A DNA stretch of 64,000 bases. Origin: Saccharopolyspora endophytica (GTDB taxonomy: Bacteria; Actinomycetota; Actinomycetes; Mycobacteriales; Pseudonocardiaceae). Of the stretch, positions 21,980 to 31,000 are shown piece by piece. The position numbers were made by a program, and so were the translations under genes. Position 1 is the first letter of the stretch, and the number at the start of each line of letters is the position of its first letter. A model generated the notes under the pieces. The model had not been told where the DNA came from. It made no database searches and saw only the letters and a list, made by a program, of their open reading frames with translations. The stretch is from NCBI RefSeq assembly GCF_018070075.1, contig NZ_JAGPXE010000001.1, positions 558,001 to 622,000 of the forward strand, given 5' to 3'.

Positions 21980-23218
21980 ATGGGCCAGCACAAGCGGCCG
22001 AGCGCAGCGCTGACTGCGAAGTACGCCGAACTTCTCACTCTTGATGAGCGAGCGGTCGTGGAAACGCGCGGCCGGTTGGGCGCGAGGCAGGACAACGAGT
22101 GGCGCGACGGCAAGCGCGCCGCCCGGTACTGGGACGCGCAACGCGTGCGGAGGGTCTTCGGGCGCAGCAGTGATGAATTCTGCGGAGAACAGCGCTACGA
22201 CAAGACCATCAAGGACGTCTCCGCGTTCCACGGGTTCGGAACGCACTTTCCGACTGCTGCCTTGGAATCCGTGCTCGCGGACATGGTTGTGCACGGACGA
22301 CTGAGCTCGTCGGCTCAGATGATGCTGTTCAGCTTCGACGCGGTGGTGCGTACGGAGACGGCCTTGCGCCAGACCAAGAGGCTGACCCCGCGCGTGATCA
22401 GCCTCCTGGGACTCGTGCGATGGCTGCACACGCAAGGCGTCCCGTGGGAGAAGGCCGTACCGGCGGAGCTTCGCGGAGAGATCCCCGAACCGACCGGGTG
22501 GTTGATCAAGGTCCCCGAGCTGTTCGATCGTCGCGATCCCGACCCGGTGTGCATCGAGGCACTATCCGCGTTCGGAGAGAAGAACGTGTCCGGGTGGTTC
22601 TCGAAGCCGATCAACAGCGCGAGGACGCCGTCGGTCCTGCCCAGGGCGATCGCTCTGTCCGCGTGGTCGGAGATCCCGGAGCGTGTCTTCGAGCAGGCGG
22701 TTGCGAACGCCCTGCTCACGCATGGTCACCCGGACGCTTTTCTCAGTGCCGGTGCCTATGCGGTTCTGGTCAACACGCTGCTGGTCGGGGGCACCTTGGG
22801 CGACGGCATCGAGGTCGTCGCCGGTGAACTCGCCAAGTGGCCGGGCTCGAACGTCGAACGTCTGCTTCGTTCCTGCGAGCTGACCGGACCACCGCCCACG
22901 CGCAATGAGCTGTCCGCCTTGGTGGAGGACGGGGCGGCTCCGAATGCCCTCGCCCTCGCCCTGGTGGTCGCAGCGCGCGACGGCGATTTCGAGTCCTCGG
23001 TGCGGCGCGTTTCTGAGGTCATGCCCGTAGCAGCGCCCTTGGTCGGCGGATTTCATGGTGCTCGGAACGGGGAGCGAGGATTGCCGAGCGAGTGGGTCAA
23101 CCGGTTGGAGCTTCGCGACGTGGTCGATCGACTGGTGCACGACGTCGCCGCCGTCCAGGTCGGCTTGCCTGAACGGGTCTGGACACCGGAATGGGTGGGA
23201 CCCTACCCAGGGTTCTGA
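21980..23218 (+). CDS. Degenerate ADP-ribosylglycohydrolase-like protein, candidate immunity protein
   Basis: This 412-residue protein starts 3 bases after the toxin. Its fold follows the ARH (DraG-like) family: WLHTQGVPWEKA, PTGWLIKVPELFDRRDP and ALLTHGHPDAFLSAGAYAVLV align with the helices of the active copies downstream. The metal-binding residues are gone. The SDDTQMMLF of active copies reads SSSAQMMLF near residue 110, and the late GDSDSTG motif reads ARDGDFESSV. It lacks the N-terminal GAxGDALG loop as well. It cannot be a normal hydrolase, and could bind and block the toxin. In the Tre1-Tri1 pair, an ARH immunity protein both occludes the toxin and removes ADP-ribose. The call of immunity is inference from position. 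Confidence 0.75.
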   Translation: MGQHKRPSAALTAKYAELLTLDERAVVETRGRLGARQDNEWRDGKRAARYWDAQRVRRVFGRSSDEFCGEQRYDKTIKDVSAFHGFGTHFPTAALESVLADMVVHGRLSSSAQMMLFSFDAVVRTETALRQTKRLTPRVISLLGLVRWLHTQGVPWEKAVPAELRGEIPEPTGWLIKVPELFDRRDPDPVCIEALSAFGEKNVSGWFSKPINSARTPSVLPRAIALSAWSEIPERVFEQAVANALLTHGHPDAFLSAGAYAVLVNTLLVGGTLGDGIEVVAGELAKWPGSNVERLLRSCELTGPPPTRNELSALVEDGAAPNALALALVVAARDGDFESSVRRVSEVMPVAAPLVGGFHGARNGERGLPSEWVNRLELRDVVDRLVHDVAAVQVGLPERVWTPEWVGPYPGF

Positions 23219-23233
23219 GTGGGGGATTGGGAC

Positions 23234-25393
23234 ATGAACGAGGACCTTGCTGACCAGGGTGAGTTGACCCCGAACGAGTTGCGAACCCTTCAGGCGTGGA
23301 GGGACATCAAGGCTCTGCCGAGCCTGCTTCCGATGTCGTGGTTCGAGGAAGTCGACATCCAGATCGGGCTGGTCTACGGCGGAGACCGGAACGAGCCGCT
23401 GGCCTGGCCGCGGCAGCAGTACCAGGTTCTCGGAAGAGTCTTGGGGATGCTCGTGGGTGGTGCTCTGGGGGATTCGCTCGGAGCCACCGCTGAATCGGAA
23501 GGAATCGCGAACCCCGGTGGCCTGCTGGAGGCGATGAGGGAACGCTCGTGGCAGGCGCCGAACTCGGCGACGCTGGTGGCCGGCGTTCAGATCGCCATCG
23601 CCGCCTATTCCGATCACCGTTCGGGAACCGACCTCGACGCCGCGCTGGTGCAACGCGCTCGCGAAGTTGATTTCGGCGGTGTGCTCGGAAGTCTCGCTGC
23701 ATCGGTTCCCGCGGCTCTGGTGAGCATCAACTCCCCTGATGAGGACGCCTACCGGCGAGCTGCGGGCCTGGCCGAGCTGCTCACCGATGAGCCGGAGGAA
23801 CTGGCCAGCGCTGGTGTTTTCGCAGTTGCGCTCGTGCGTGCTCTCAACGGGCACAAGCTCGGGTTGGAACAACTCTCGAGGGTGTTGCTGGAGCAGACCG
23901 ACAGCCCGGAGCTGGGGCGCAGGCTGAACCGGCTCGCGGCAGCGGGAGAGGGCTTCCACGAGTCGGCGGTGCTCACCGAACTCGGCAACGGGATCTCAGG
24001 GCCGGAGGTGCTTTCCCGCGCGCTCTGCCTCGCGGCCCGCAAGACTGGTGGGTGGGCCGAGGTGATCCATGCTTTCGCAGGAGAGAGCCGATCCCGGAAC
24101 GCGCAGGTTTCCGGCCTGCTCAGCGGCGCCCGGAGCGGTGCTGAGGCTTTCCCGTTGCTGTGGCGACGAAAGCTCGAACCCGCACGCCGTTTGGAGTCCA
24201 TGGCTGAGGCGTTCATGTCAGCCTTCGGTCCCGACGACGTGCGCCTCACGACGGAAACGCACGGCGAACCACCCCGGACGCAACAAGCTGCGGAAATCCG
24301 GAAGCTGGACGCTCATGAGCGGTTCCTCGGTTCGATGCTCGGCGGCGCGATGGGCGATGCGCTCGGGTTCGCGATCGAGTTCAACGACATCGACATGATC
24401 CGGCGGCATCACGGGCCGGATGGGGTCACTGGGCCTGTGCTTCGGGATGGTGAGGCTCAGGTCTCCGATGACACGCAGATGATGCTGTTCACGCTCGAAG
24501 GTCTGGTTCGGGCGCACGTCGCTCGGCGGATGGAGCCTCGGGACAACGATCCGGTTCCTGAGGTGCAGCACGCGTATCAGCGCTGGTACCACACGCAGGG
24601 CCCGGCCTGGATGAACGCGGGCGGCCCGTACGCGCAGCATCTTCAGCGGCCTGACGGGTGGCTGATCACGAACTGGGCGCTGTTCGCGAGCCGGGCTCCG
24701 GGCAGCACCTGCATGTCGGCGTTGGCGAACTTCGCGCAGACCGGGACCTTCGCCACTCCGCAGCACCGGATCAATGACTCCAAGGGCTGTGGAGGGGTCA
24801 TGCGGGCCGCGCCGGTGGCGGTGTGGTCGAACGATCCGAGCGAGGTTTTTCTCGTGGCGGTCCGGACCGCGGCTTTGACTCACAGCCATCCGAGCGGGTT
24901 CTTGTCGGCCGGCGTGCTGGCGGTGATCGTGCACCAAATCATCCGCGAGGTTCCGCTGCGTGAGGCTGTGCGGATGGCGCGGGACCTGCTGACCCGCTGG
25001 CCGCAGCACGAAGAGCAGTTGCACGTCCTCGACCGCGCCGTGGCGCTCGCCGAGCGCGGCGCCGTCACTCCTGAGGAGTTGAAGGCGGAGCTGGGCCAGG
25101 GCTGGGTCGGTGAGGAAGCGCTCGCCATCGGTCTTTACGCGGTGCTGGCCACCGACAACCTGCGGGATGCCCTGCTGCTGTCGGTGAACCACTCCGGCGA
25201 CTCGGACTCCACGGGAATCGTCTGCGGCAACATCGGCGGCGCCCTCTACGGCACCCGAGCCATCCCGGCCGAGTGGCTGCAACACCTGGAGCTGCGAGAG
25301 ATCATCGAGACGATCTCCAACGACGCCCTCGCGGAGTTCAGTCCCGGCCCGCCGACGGACCAGTCCTGGACACAGCGCTATCCCGCTTGGTGA
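23234..25393 (+). CDS. Tandem ARH protein: degenerate N-terminal module plus active-type C-terminal ADP-ribosylglycohydrolase
   Basis: I start at the ATG at 23234 (GGGGGA upstream); a GTG at 23219 is possible. The 719-residue product has two ARH modules. The first (about 75-340) keeps GMLVGGALGDSLGA but has SATLVAGVQ in place of SDDTQMMLF and no DSD motif. The second (about 355-719) is complete: GGAMGDALGFAIEF, Asp412-Asp413 in SDDT, the NDSKGCGGVMRAAPVA loop, and Asp656-Ser-Asp658 in HSGDSDSTG, which together hold two Mg ions. Such enzymes cleave ADP-ribose from modified Arg or other residues. It lies in the toxin operon, 15 bases after the previous gene. It probably reverses the ADP-ribosylation made by the toxin. 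Confidence 0.85.
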   Translation: MNEDLADQGELTPNELRTLQAWRDIKALPSLLPMSWFEEVDIQIGLVYGGDRNEPLAWPRQQYQVLGRVLGMLVGGALGDSLGATAESEGIANPGGLLEAMRERSWQAPNSATLVAGVQIAIAAYSDHRSGTDLDAALVQRAREVDFGGVLGSLAASVPAALVSINSPDEDAYRRAAGLAELLTDEPEELASAGVFAVALVRALNGHKLGLEQLSRVLLEQTDSPELGRRLNRLAAAGEGFHESAVLTELGNGISGPEVLSRALCLAARKTGGWAEVIHAFAGESRSRNAQVSGLLSGARSGAEAFPLLWRRKLEPARRLESMAEAFMSAFGPDDVRLTTETHGEPPRTQQAAEIRKLDAHERFLGSMLGGAMGDALGFAIEFNDIDMIRRHHGPDGVTGPVLRDGEAQVSDDTQMMLFTLEGLVRAHVARRMEPRDNDPVPEVQHAYQRWYHTQGPAWMNAGGPYAQHLQRPDGWLITNWALFASRAPGSTCMSALANFAQTGTFATPQHRINDSKGCGGVMRAAPVAVWSNDPSEVFLVAVRTAALTHSHPSGFLSAGVLAVIVHQIIREVPLREAVRMARDLLTRWPQHEEQLHVLDRAVALAERGAVTPEELKAELGQGWVGEEALAIGLYAVLATDNLRDALLLSVNHSGDSDSTGIVCGNIGGALYGTRAIPAEWLQHLELREIIETISNDALAEFSPGPPTDQSWTQRYPAW

Positions 25394-25429
25394 GCAGTGT
25401 GCGTACTGGGGACGGCAAAGGGGAACGCG

Positions 25430-28057
25430 ATGGCTGACGCAGTTGATAGGGGCGGCGAATCCGCCCGGAAAGTCCTGGTCAGCCCGCAGGAGGAGCGTTT
25501 CCTCCGGTATTGGCGGGACTTCTGGTGGAATGGGCGCCAGCTGGACTACCGCGGCAGGGGGACCTTCTATCGGATCACCGAAAGTGCCCTCGGTGAGGAA
25601 TCGATGGTGCGGTGGCGGGGACGGCAAGTTGCCGCGCCGGAGGAGCTGGTCGGAGATGTGGCGGGGCCTGCTGCGGCGGAACAGCTCGTTCTAGGTGAAC
25701 TGCGAGCTTTTCTGCAGGATCGGCACCGGCACCAGGTTGAGGACGCCGAATTCTTCGAGACTCGGTACGAGACCACCGAGTACGAGGTGCATCGGAAGCT
25801 CGTCGCTGACCCGCAGAAGCCGTTCCCGAACTGGTGGTACAGGTCCTCCATCGCTCTCACCAGGATGTTCTTCGGCGGTGCGGTTGGTGATGCTTACGGG
25901 CAGGCGGTTGAAGATCTCCCGGTGGCTGAGGTCGTTCGCGATCTGGCAGATGGCTCGGTGAGGTCCCGGGCTCTGGGAGAGACGACCGGGTGCACGCGGC
26001 GAGCACTTCTCTTCGCGGAGGCCATGGTGTGCGGACACGTTGCGTTGAGGCGGTCCGAGCCCGTTGATGTGGATCGTCTGATCGACGACACCTATCGGCG
26101 GTGCTTGCAGGTCGAGAAGATGGGTTCTGGAGCGACCGGTGGCTGGTTGCTCGCCGATCCGCGGATGCGGGGAAGCTCTGGCTGGGACCGGCAAACGCTG
26201 AACGCACTTGTCGTCCGAGAGAATGGCGGGTCGGCTGCGGACCGCGCTTCGGCGTCGAGAATGCTCGTTCATGCCGCGCCACTGGCGCTGTTCTGGGATC
26301 GCCACTACAACCCGCGCAACGAGAGCGCTTACGAGAAACTGCTTGCCTTCGGCTTCGGAGTGGCTGGGCAAGTGGTCACCTCGTCTGAAGACCAGTGGGC
26401 CATGGCTGCTGTTCCGTTGTTGGTACGTCGTTTGCCGAACGAGCAGACGGTTCTGCGCGCGTTTTCCGTCGTGGAGTTCGAGATGCGACGCCTTCCCGGC
26501 GGCGAACGCGGCGTCGAGATGATCAAGGCGTTGCGACAGCTGGCCGAGGACAAGGTCCGGCCCGAATCCGCTGTGCAGCAGTTGGCCGCCGAGTTCGGTG
26601 CGGAAAGCGCTCTGGGTGTGCTCGCGATCGCCGGTTACGCCGCTGAGCACGGTCGACGCACGAGTTTCGATGAAGGTATCGCGGTTTCCGTCCTTCACGG
26701 AGGTGACCGCCTCGCGTCAGCGAATTTGTGCGGTCAGCTCCTGGGAACGAACCTGGGGCCGGCTGCCATCCCTCGCCAGTGGATCGAGCAGCTGGACATT
26801 CGTGACCTTGTTGCAGAGCTGGCAGCGGATGTTCTCCAGGAAGTCGGACCGGACTCGCCGGAGACCGAAAAGTGGTCCGAGCGCTATTCACTCGCTGGCG
26901 TCCAGAGAACTGAGGATTCGGAGCGCAATGTGGCCATACCGAACCAGTCGCACGTGACGCACCCGCCGCTCGACCCGCATGAGCGGTTCCGGGGGGCGAT
27001 GTTGGCTGGCGCGGTTGGGGATGGGCTTGGGTATGCGATTGAGTTCAAGGACATTGGGGTGCTTCGGGAGGAGTTCGGGCCGGGTGGGGTTTCCGGGCCT
27101 GTGCTTCGTGGCGGGGTGGCTCGGGGTTCTGATGACACGCAGATGATGCTGTTCACGCTCGAGGGGCTGATCCGGGCGCATGTGGCGGGGCGGATGGAGC
27201 CTCGGGACAACGATCCCGTTCCTGAGGTGCAGCACGCGTATCAGCGCTGGTATCACACGCAGGGGCGGGATTGGTTGAGTGCCGGTGGGCCTTATGCGCA
27301 GCGGATTCGGCGGCCTGACGGGTGGTTGATCACCAATCCGGGGTTGTTCGACTCGCGGGCTCCCGGGAACACCTGCCTGACGGCGTTGTCGAACTTCGCG
27401 CAGACCGGGGTTTCGGCGACTCCGCAGCATCGGATCAACGATTCCAAGGGCTGCGGTGGGGTGATGCGGGCCGCGCCGGTGGCGGTGTGGTCGAACGATC
27501 CCGCCGAGGTGTTCTACGCCGCCGTGGGGACCGCCGCTCTCACGCACAGCCATCCCAGCGGATTCCTGTCCGCCGGGGTGCTGGCCGTGATCGTGCACCA
27601 GCTGATCCGCGAGGTGTCGCTGCCGGATTCCGTGCGGCTGGCGCGGGAGTTGCTGACCCGGTGGCCGGAGCACGAGGAGCAGCTGCGGGTGCTGGACAAG
27701 GCCGTCGCGCTGGCCGGGGAGGGACCCGTGTCTCCCGAGGACATCGCGCGGGAACTCGGCGGCGGTTGGGTCGGTGAAGAGGCGCTGGCGATCGGCCTCT
27801 ACGCCGTGCTGGCCACCGACGACCTGCGCGAGGCACTGCTTATTTCGGTGAACCACTCGGGGGACTCCGACTCCACCGGGATGGTGTGCGGCAACATTGG
27901 CGGGGCGCTCTACGGGACTCGGGCCATTCCGCCGGAGTGGCTGGAGACCCTCGAACTGCGCGGACTGGTCGAAACCGTGGCCGAGGACGCGCTGGCGGAG
28001 TTCAGCCCGGGACCACCGACGGACCCGGGGTGGGCACAGCGCTACCCCGCCTGGTGA
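25430..28057 (+). CDS. Second tandem ARH protein with extra N-terminal region, degenerate then active-type module
   Basis: The ATG at 25430 has AAGGGG six bases upstream and is preferred to the GTG at 25397. The 875-residue product has a Trp/Arg-rich N-terminal region of unknown fold (about 15-130), a degenerate ARH module (about 140-490; FFGGAVGDAYGQAVED kept, but GCTRRALLF replaces SDDTQMMLF and LHGGDRLASAN replaces the GDSDSTG motif), and a complete ARH module (about 515-875). The latter has Asp568-Asp569 in SDDT and Asp812/Asp814 in GDSDSTG. The C-terminal module is almost the same as that of the gene upstream, at protein and largely at DNA level, which points to recent duplication or gene conversion. 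The N-terminal modules differ strongly. Confidence 0.85.
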   Translation: MADAVDRGGESARKVLVSPQEERFLRYWRDFWWNGRQLDYRGRGTFYRITESALGEESMVRWRGRQVAAPEELVGDVAGPAAAEQLVLGELRAFLQDRHRHQVEDAEFFETRYETTEYEVHRKLVADPQKPFPNWWYRSSIALTRMFFGGAVGDAYGQAVEDLPVAEVVRDLADGSVRSRALGETTGCTRRALLFAEAMVCGHVALRRSEPVDVDRLIDDTYRRCLQVEKMGSGATGGWLLADPRMRGSSGWDRQTLNALVVRENGGSAADRASASRMLVHAAPLALFWDRHYNPRNESAYEKLLAFGFGVAGQVVTSSEDQWAMAAVPLLVRRLPNEQTVLRAFSVVEFEMRRLPGGERGVEMIKALRQLAEDKVRPESAVQQLAAEFGAESALGVLAIAGYAAEHGRRTSFDEGIAVSVLHGGDRLASANLCGQLLGTNLGPAAIPRQWIEQLDIRDLVAELAADVLQEVGPDSPETEKWSERYSLAGVQRTEDSERNVAIPNQSHVTHPPLDPHERFRGAMLAGAVGDGLGYAIEFKDIGVLREEFGPGGVSGPVLRGGVARGSDDTQMMLFTLEGLIRAHVAGRMEPRDNDPVPEVQHAYQRWYHTQGRDWLSAGGPYAQRIRRPDGWLITNPGLFDSRAPGNTCLTALSNFAQTGVSATPQHRINDSKGCGGVMRAAPVAVWSNDPAEVFYAAVGTAALTHSHPSGFLSAGVLAVIVHQLIREVSLPDSVRLARELLTRWPEHEEQLRVLDKAVALAGEGPVSPEDIARELGGGWVGEEALAIGLYAVLATDDLREALLISVNHSGDSDSTGMVCGNIGGALYGTRAIPPEWLETLELRGLVETVAEDALAEFSPGPPTDPGWAQRYPAW

Positions 28058-28074
28058 GCAACGAGGAGAAGGCG

Positions 28075-31000
28075 ATGACCGACCCGCAACGACAGCTGAG
28101 CTGGGCCGATCGTTTCCGAGGTGCGCTGCTCGGCGGCGCCGTGGGCGATGCCCTCGGCGCCGGGGTCCGGCACACCTCGACCGCCGAGATACAGCAGTGG
28201 TTCGGTCCGCGCGGCGTCGTCGACTACCTCCCCGTCTACGGGAGGCGCGGCGCCGTCACCGACCTGACGCAGCTCACCGTGTTCACCCTCGAAGGCCTGC
28301 TGCGCGCCAAGGCCGAGGGCTGCACCGGCTTACCCACCGAGTTCGTCTTCGCGAACCACCTGCGCTGGCTGCACACCCAGGGCGTGCCGTGGGAGTACGC
28401 GATGTCGGCGTTCGCGGCGACCGAACCCGCGCCCACCAGCTGGCTGCTGGAACGCCGCGAGCTGTACTCCACCCGCAACCCGGCCGGCAACGCGCTCGGA
28501 CTGCTCGGGCGGATGGCGGCGCGGTCGCCGCTGGGACCCGACGGTCGTCTGCACCCGCCGGTCGACGTCGACGGTTCCGCCGACTACCCGGTGCTGGCAG
28601 CCCCGGCGATGGTGTGGTCCAACGTGCCCGAAGGCGTGTACGCGGCGGGCGCGGGCATCGCGAACCTCTTCACCTCCGGCGCCAACTCCGTCGCCGCGGC
28701 CGGTGTGCACGCCGACGTGCTGGCGCAGCTCATCCGCGGCATCTCGCTGTGGGACGCCGTCACCAGCTCCGATCAGCGCAGGCTCAACGCCGCCTACCGG
28801 GTGGCCGGGGTTCCCGCCGACGTGCGGCGGACCGTGCACGCGGCCATGTTCACCGGTCAGCGCGGCGGAACCCCCGGCCCGCTGGACATCGACATCGAGT
28901 TCGACGTCGTCGACAAGCCCGGTGAGCTCGGCATCGCGCTCGCCGCGGTCGGCAGCACCCGCACCTTCGCCGACGCCGTGCAGGTCGCGGTGAACAACTC
29001 CGCTGACAGCGCCGTCACGGGTGCGCTCGCCGGGCAGCTCGCCGGTGCGCTGCACGGTCCCGCCGCGATTCCCGCGCAGTGGCTGGACGACCTCGAACTC
29101 CGGCAGGTCATCGAGACCCTGTGCGGCGATGCGACCGAGGCTTTCGCGCCGCCGCCACCGCCGCAGTGGGCGCAGCGCTACACGCGCGGACCTCAGCAGA
29201 CGGGACCCCGCCAGATCCCCGCCGGGCCGGCGAAGACCGTCGAGGGCTCCGCCGAGCAGACGATGGTGATGCCGGCGATCACGGCAGACACACCGCCGCC
29301 GTCCGCCCAGCCCGCCTCGCCGCCGGTCGCGCCGGAGCCGCCGGTCGCTCAGCGGCCCGTCGCGCCGCAGCCCCCGGAACCGCAGGCCCCCGCGCCCGAA
29401 CCGGTCGTCCAGCCGGAACCGCCTGCGCGGGAGGAGATTCCGCGGTTCGAGGCGCGGAGCACCGGCCAGATCGGCGCCCCGACGTTCCCGGCCTCCGCGC
29501 CCGCTCCCGAACCCGAGCGGGAAACCGAGACCACCGCGGTCTTCGCGGCCATCGGCGCCGAGCCGGAACCGGATCGGACCCCCGTCGACCTCGAACCGCG
29601 TCCCCGCACGCCCATCGACCTCGACCCCGGCGAAGCCGACGAGCCCGAACCGGAGATCGCCGAACCCGCGCCGATCCCCGAAACGCCCGTGGTCGACCTC
29701 GAACCCGAGCCCGAGTCGGAGACCGAAACGACGCAGGTCGTCGAGGCCGTGTCGGACTCCGGTGAGCCCACCGGCTCCACCGTCGTGGACGTGAGCGGCA
29801 TCGGTTCGCCCTTCGACCTGATCGCCGTGCCCACGCGCGACGACAACGAGCCCGAGCCGGACGCCCGCTTCACCCGCGACTCCGATCCCGAACTCCGCTT
29901 CGCCGACGCCGAGCCGGAACCGTCGCCGATCGACCTGAGACCGGACCCCGACGTGATCCCCGATGTGGTCCCGGCTCTCGCGAAGATCTCGTCGATCCAG
30001 CCGGAACCCGAACCGGTCGAGGAAGAAGCCGACGAGGTCGCCGAGGAAACGGACGAGGTGACCGCCGAGCCGGAGGACTCCGAAGCCGAGGCCGACGAGC
30101 CGGAAGTTTTCGAAGCCGAGGTCATCGAGCCGGAAGGAACCGAATCCGAGTTCGCAGAGTCGGACGACACCGATGCCGCGCTCGCCGAGCCGGAGGACAC
30201 CGAGGCTGACGACAGCGCGCCGGAGGACCTCGAGACCGAAGTCGCCGACGTTGAGGACGAGGCGGCGGAAGAACCGCAGGAAGTCGAACCGCGCGAAACC
30301 GAGCGGGACGAAGCCGAGCTGCACGAACTCGCGCAGGACGAAACCGAGTCGGACGAGGCCGAGCGGGACGAGGTCGCCTTCACCGAGGAGCCGGAGGAAG
30401 TCGAGCCGACCGCCCTCGTCGAGGAGCGGGAGGAGGACGCCGCTCGCACCCTCGTCGAGGAACCGGCAGAGGATGTTGCCTTTGACCTCGACGAACCCGA
30501 AGAGGCCGTCGCTCCCGCCGCTGAGGACACCGCCGCAAGCGCGGAGAACACCGCCGAAGACACCACCCCAGACGCCGAGGACACCGACGACGACCCCGAG
30601 GACACCGCGGTCGATGCCGCCGAGGACGTCCCCGCCGAGCCGGAACCGCAGGTCGTCGAGGCCCTTCCGATCTCGGTCGGCCGTCGCGTGCACGGCAAGA
30701 CCGAGGGACCGGGCGATGCCGCCCCGTCGCTGACCGAGCGGGTCCTGGGCTGCTTCCTCGGAGGCGCTCTCGGCGACGCGCTGGGCGCGGACCTGGAGTT
30801 CATCACCGCCGCGCAGATCACCGAGCGCTTCGGCGCCAGCGGTCCCAGCGGCCTGCGCGAGGCGTACGGCGTGCACGGAGCGATCACCGACGACACGCAG
30901 ATGACGCTGTTCACCGCGGAGGGCCTGATCCGGGGCAGCGTCGCCGCGCGCACCCTCGGCGCCGCGGACCCGCTGCCCGAGGTGCAGCTGGCCTACCAGC

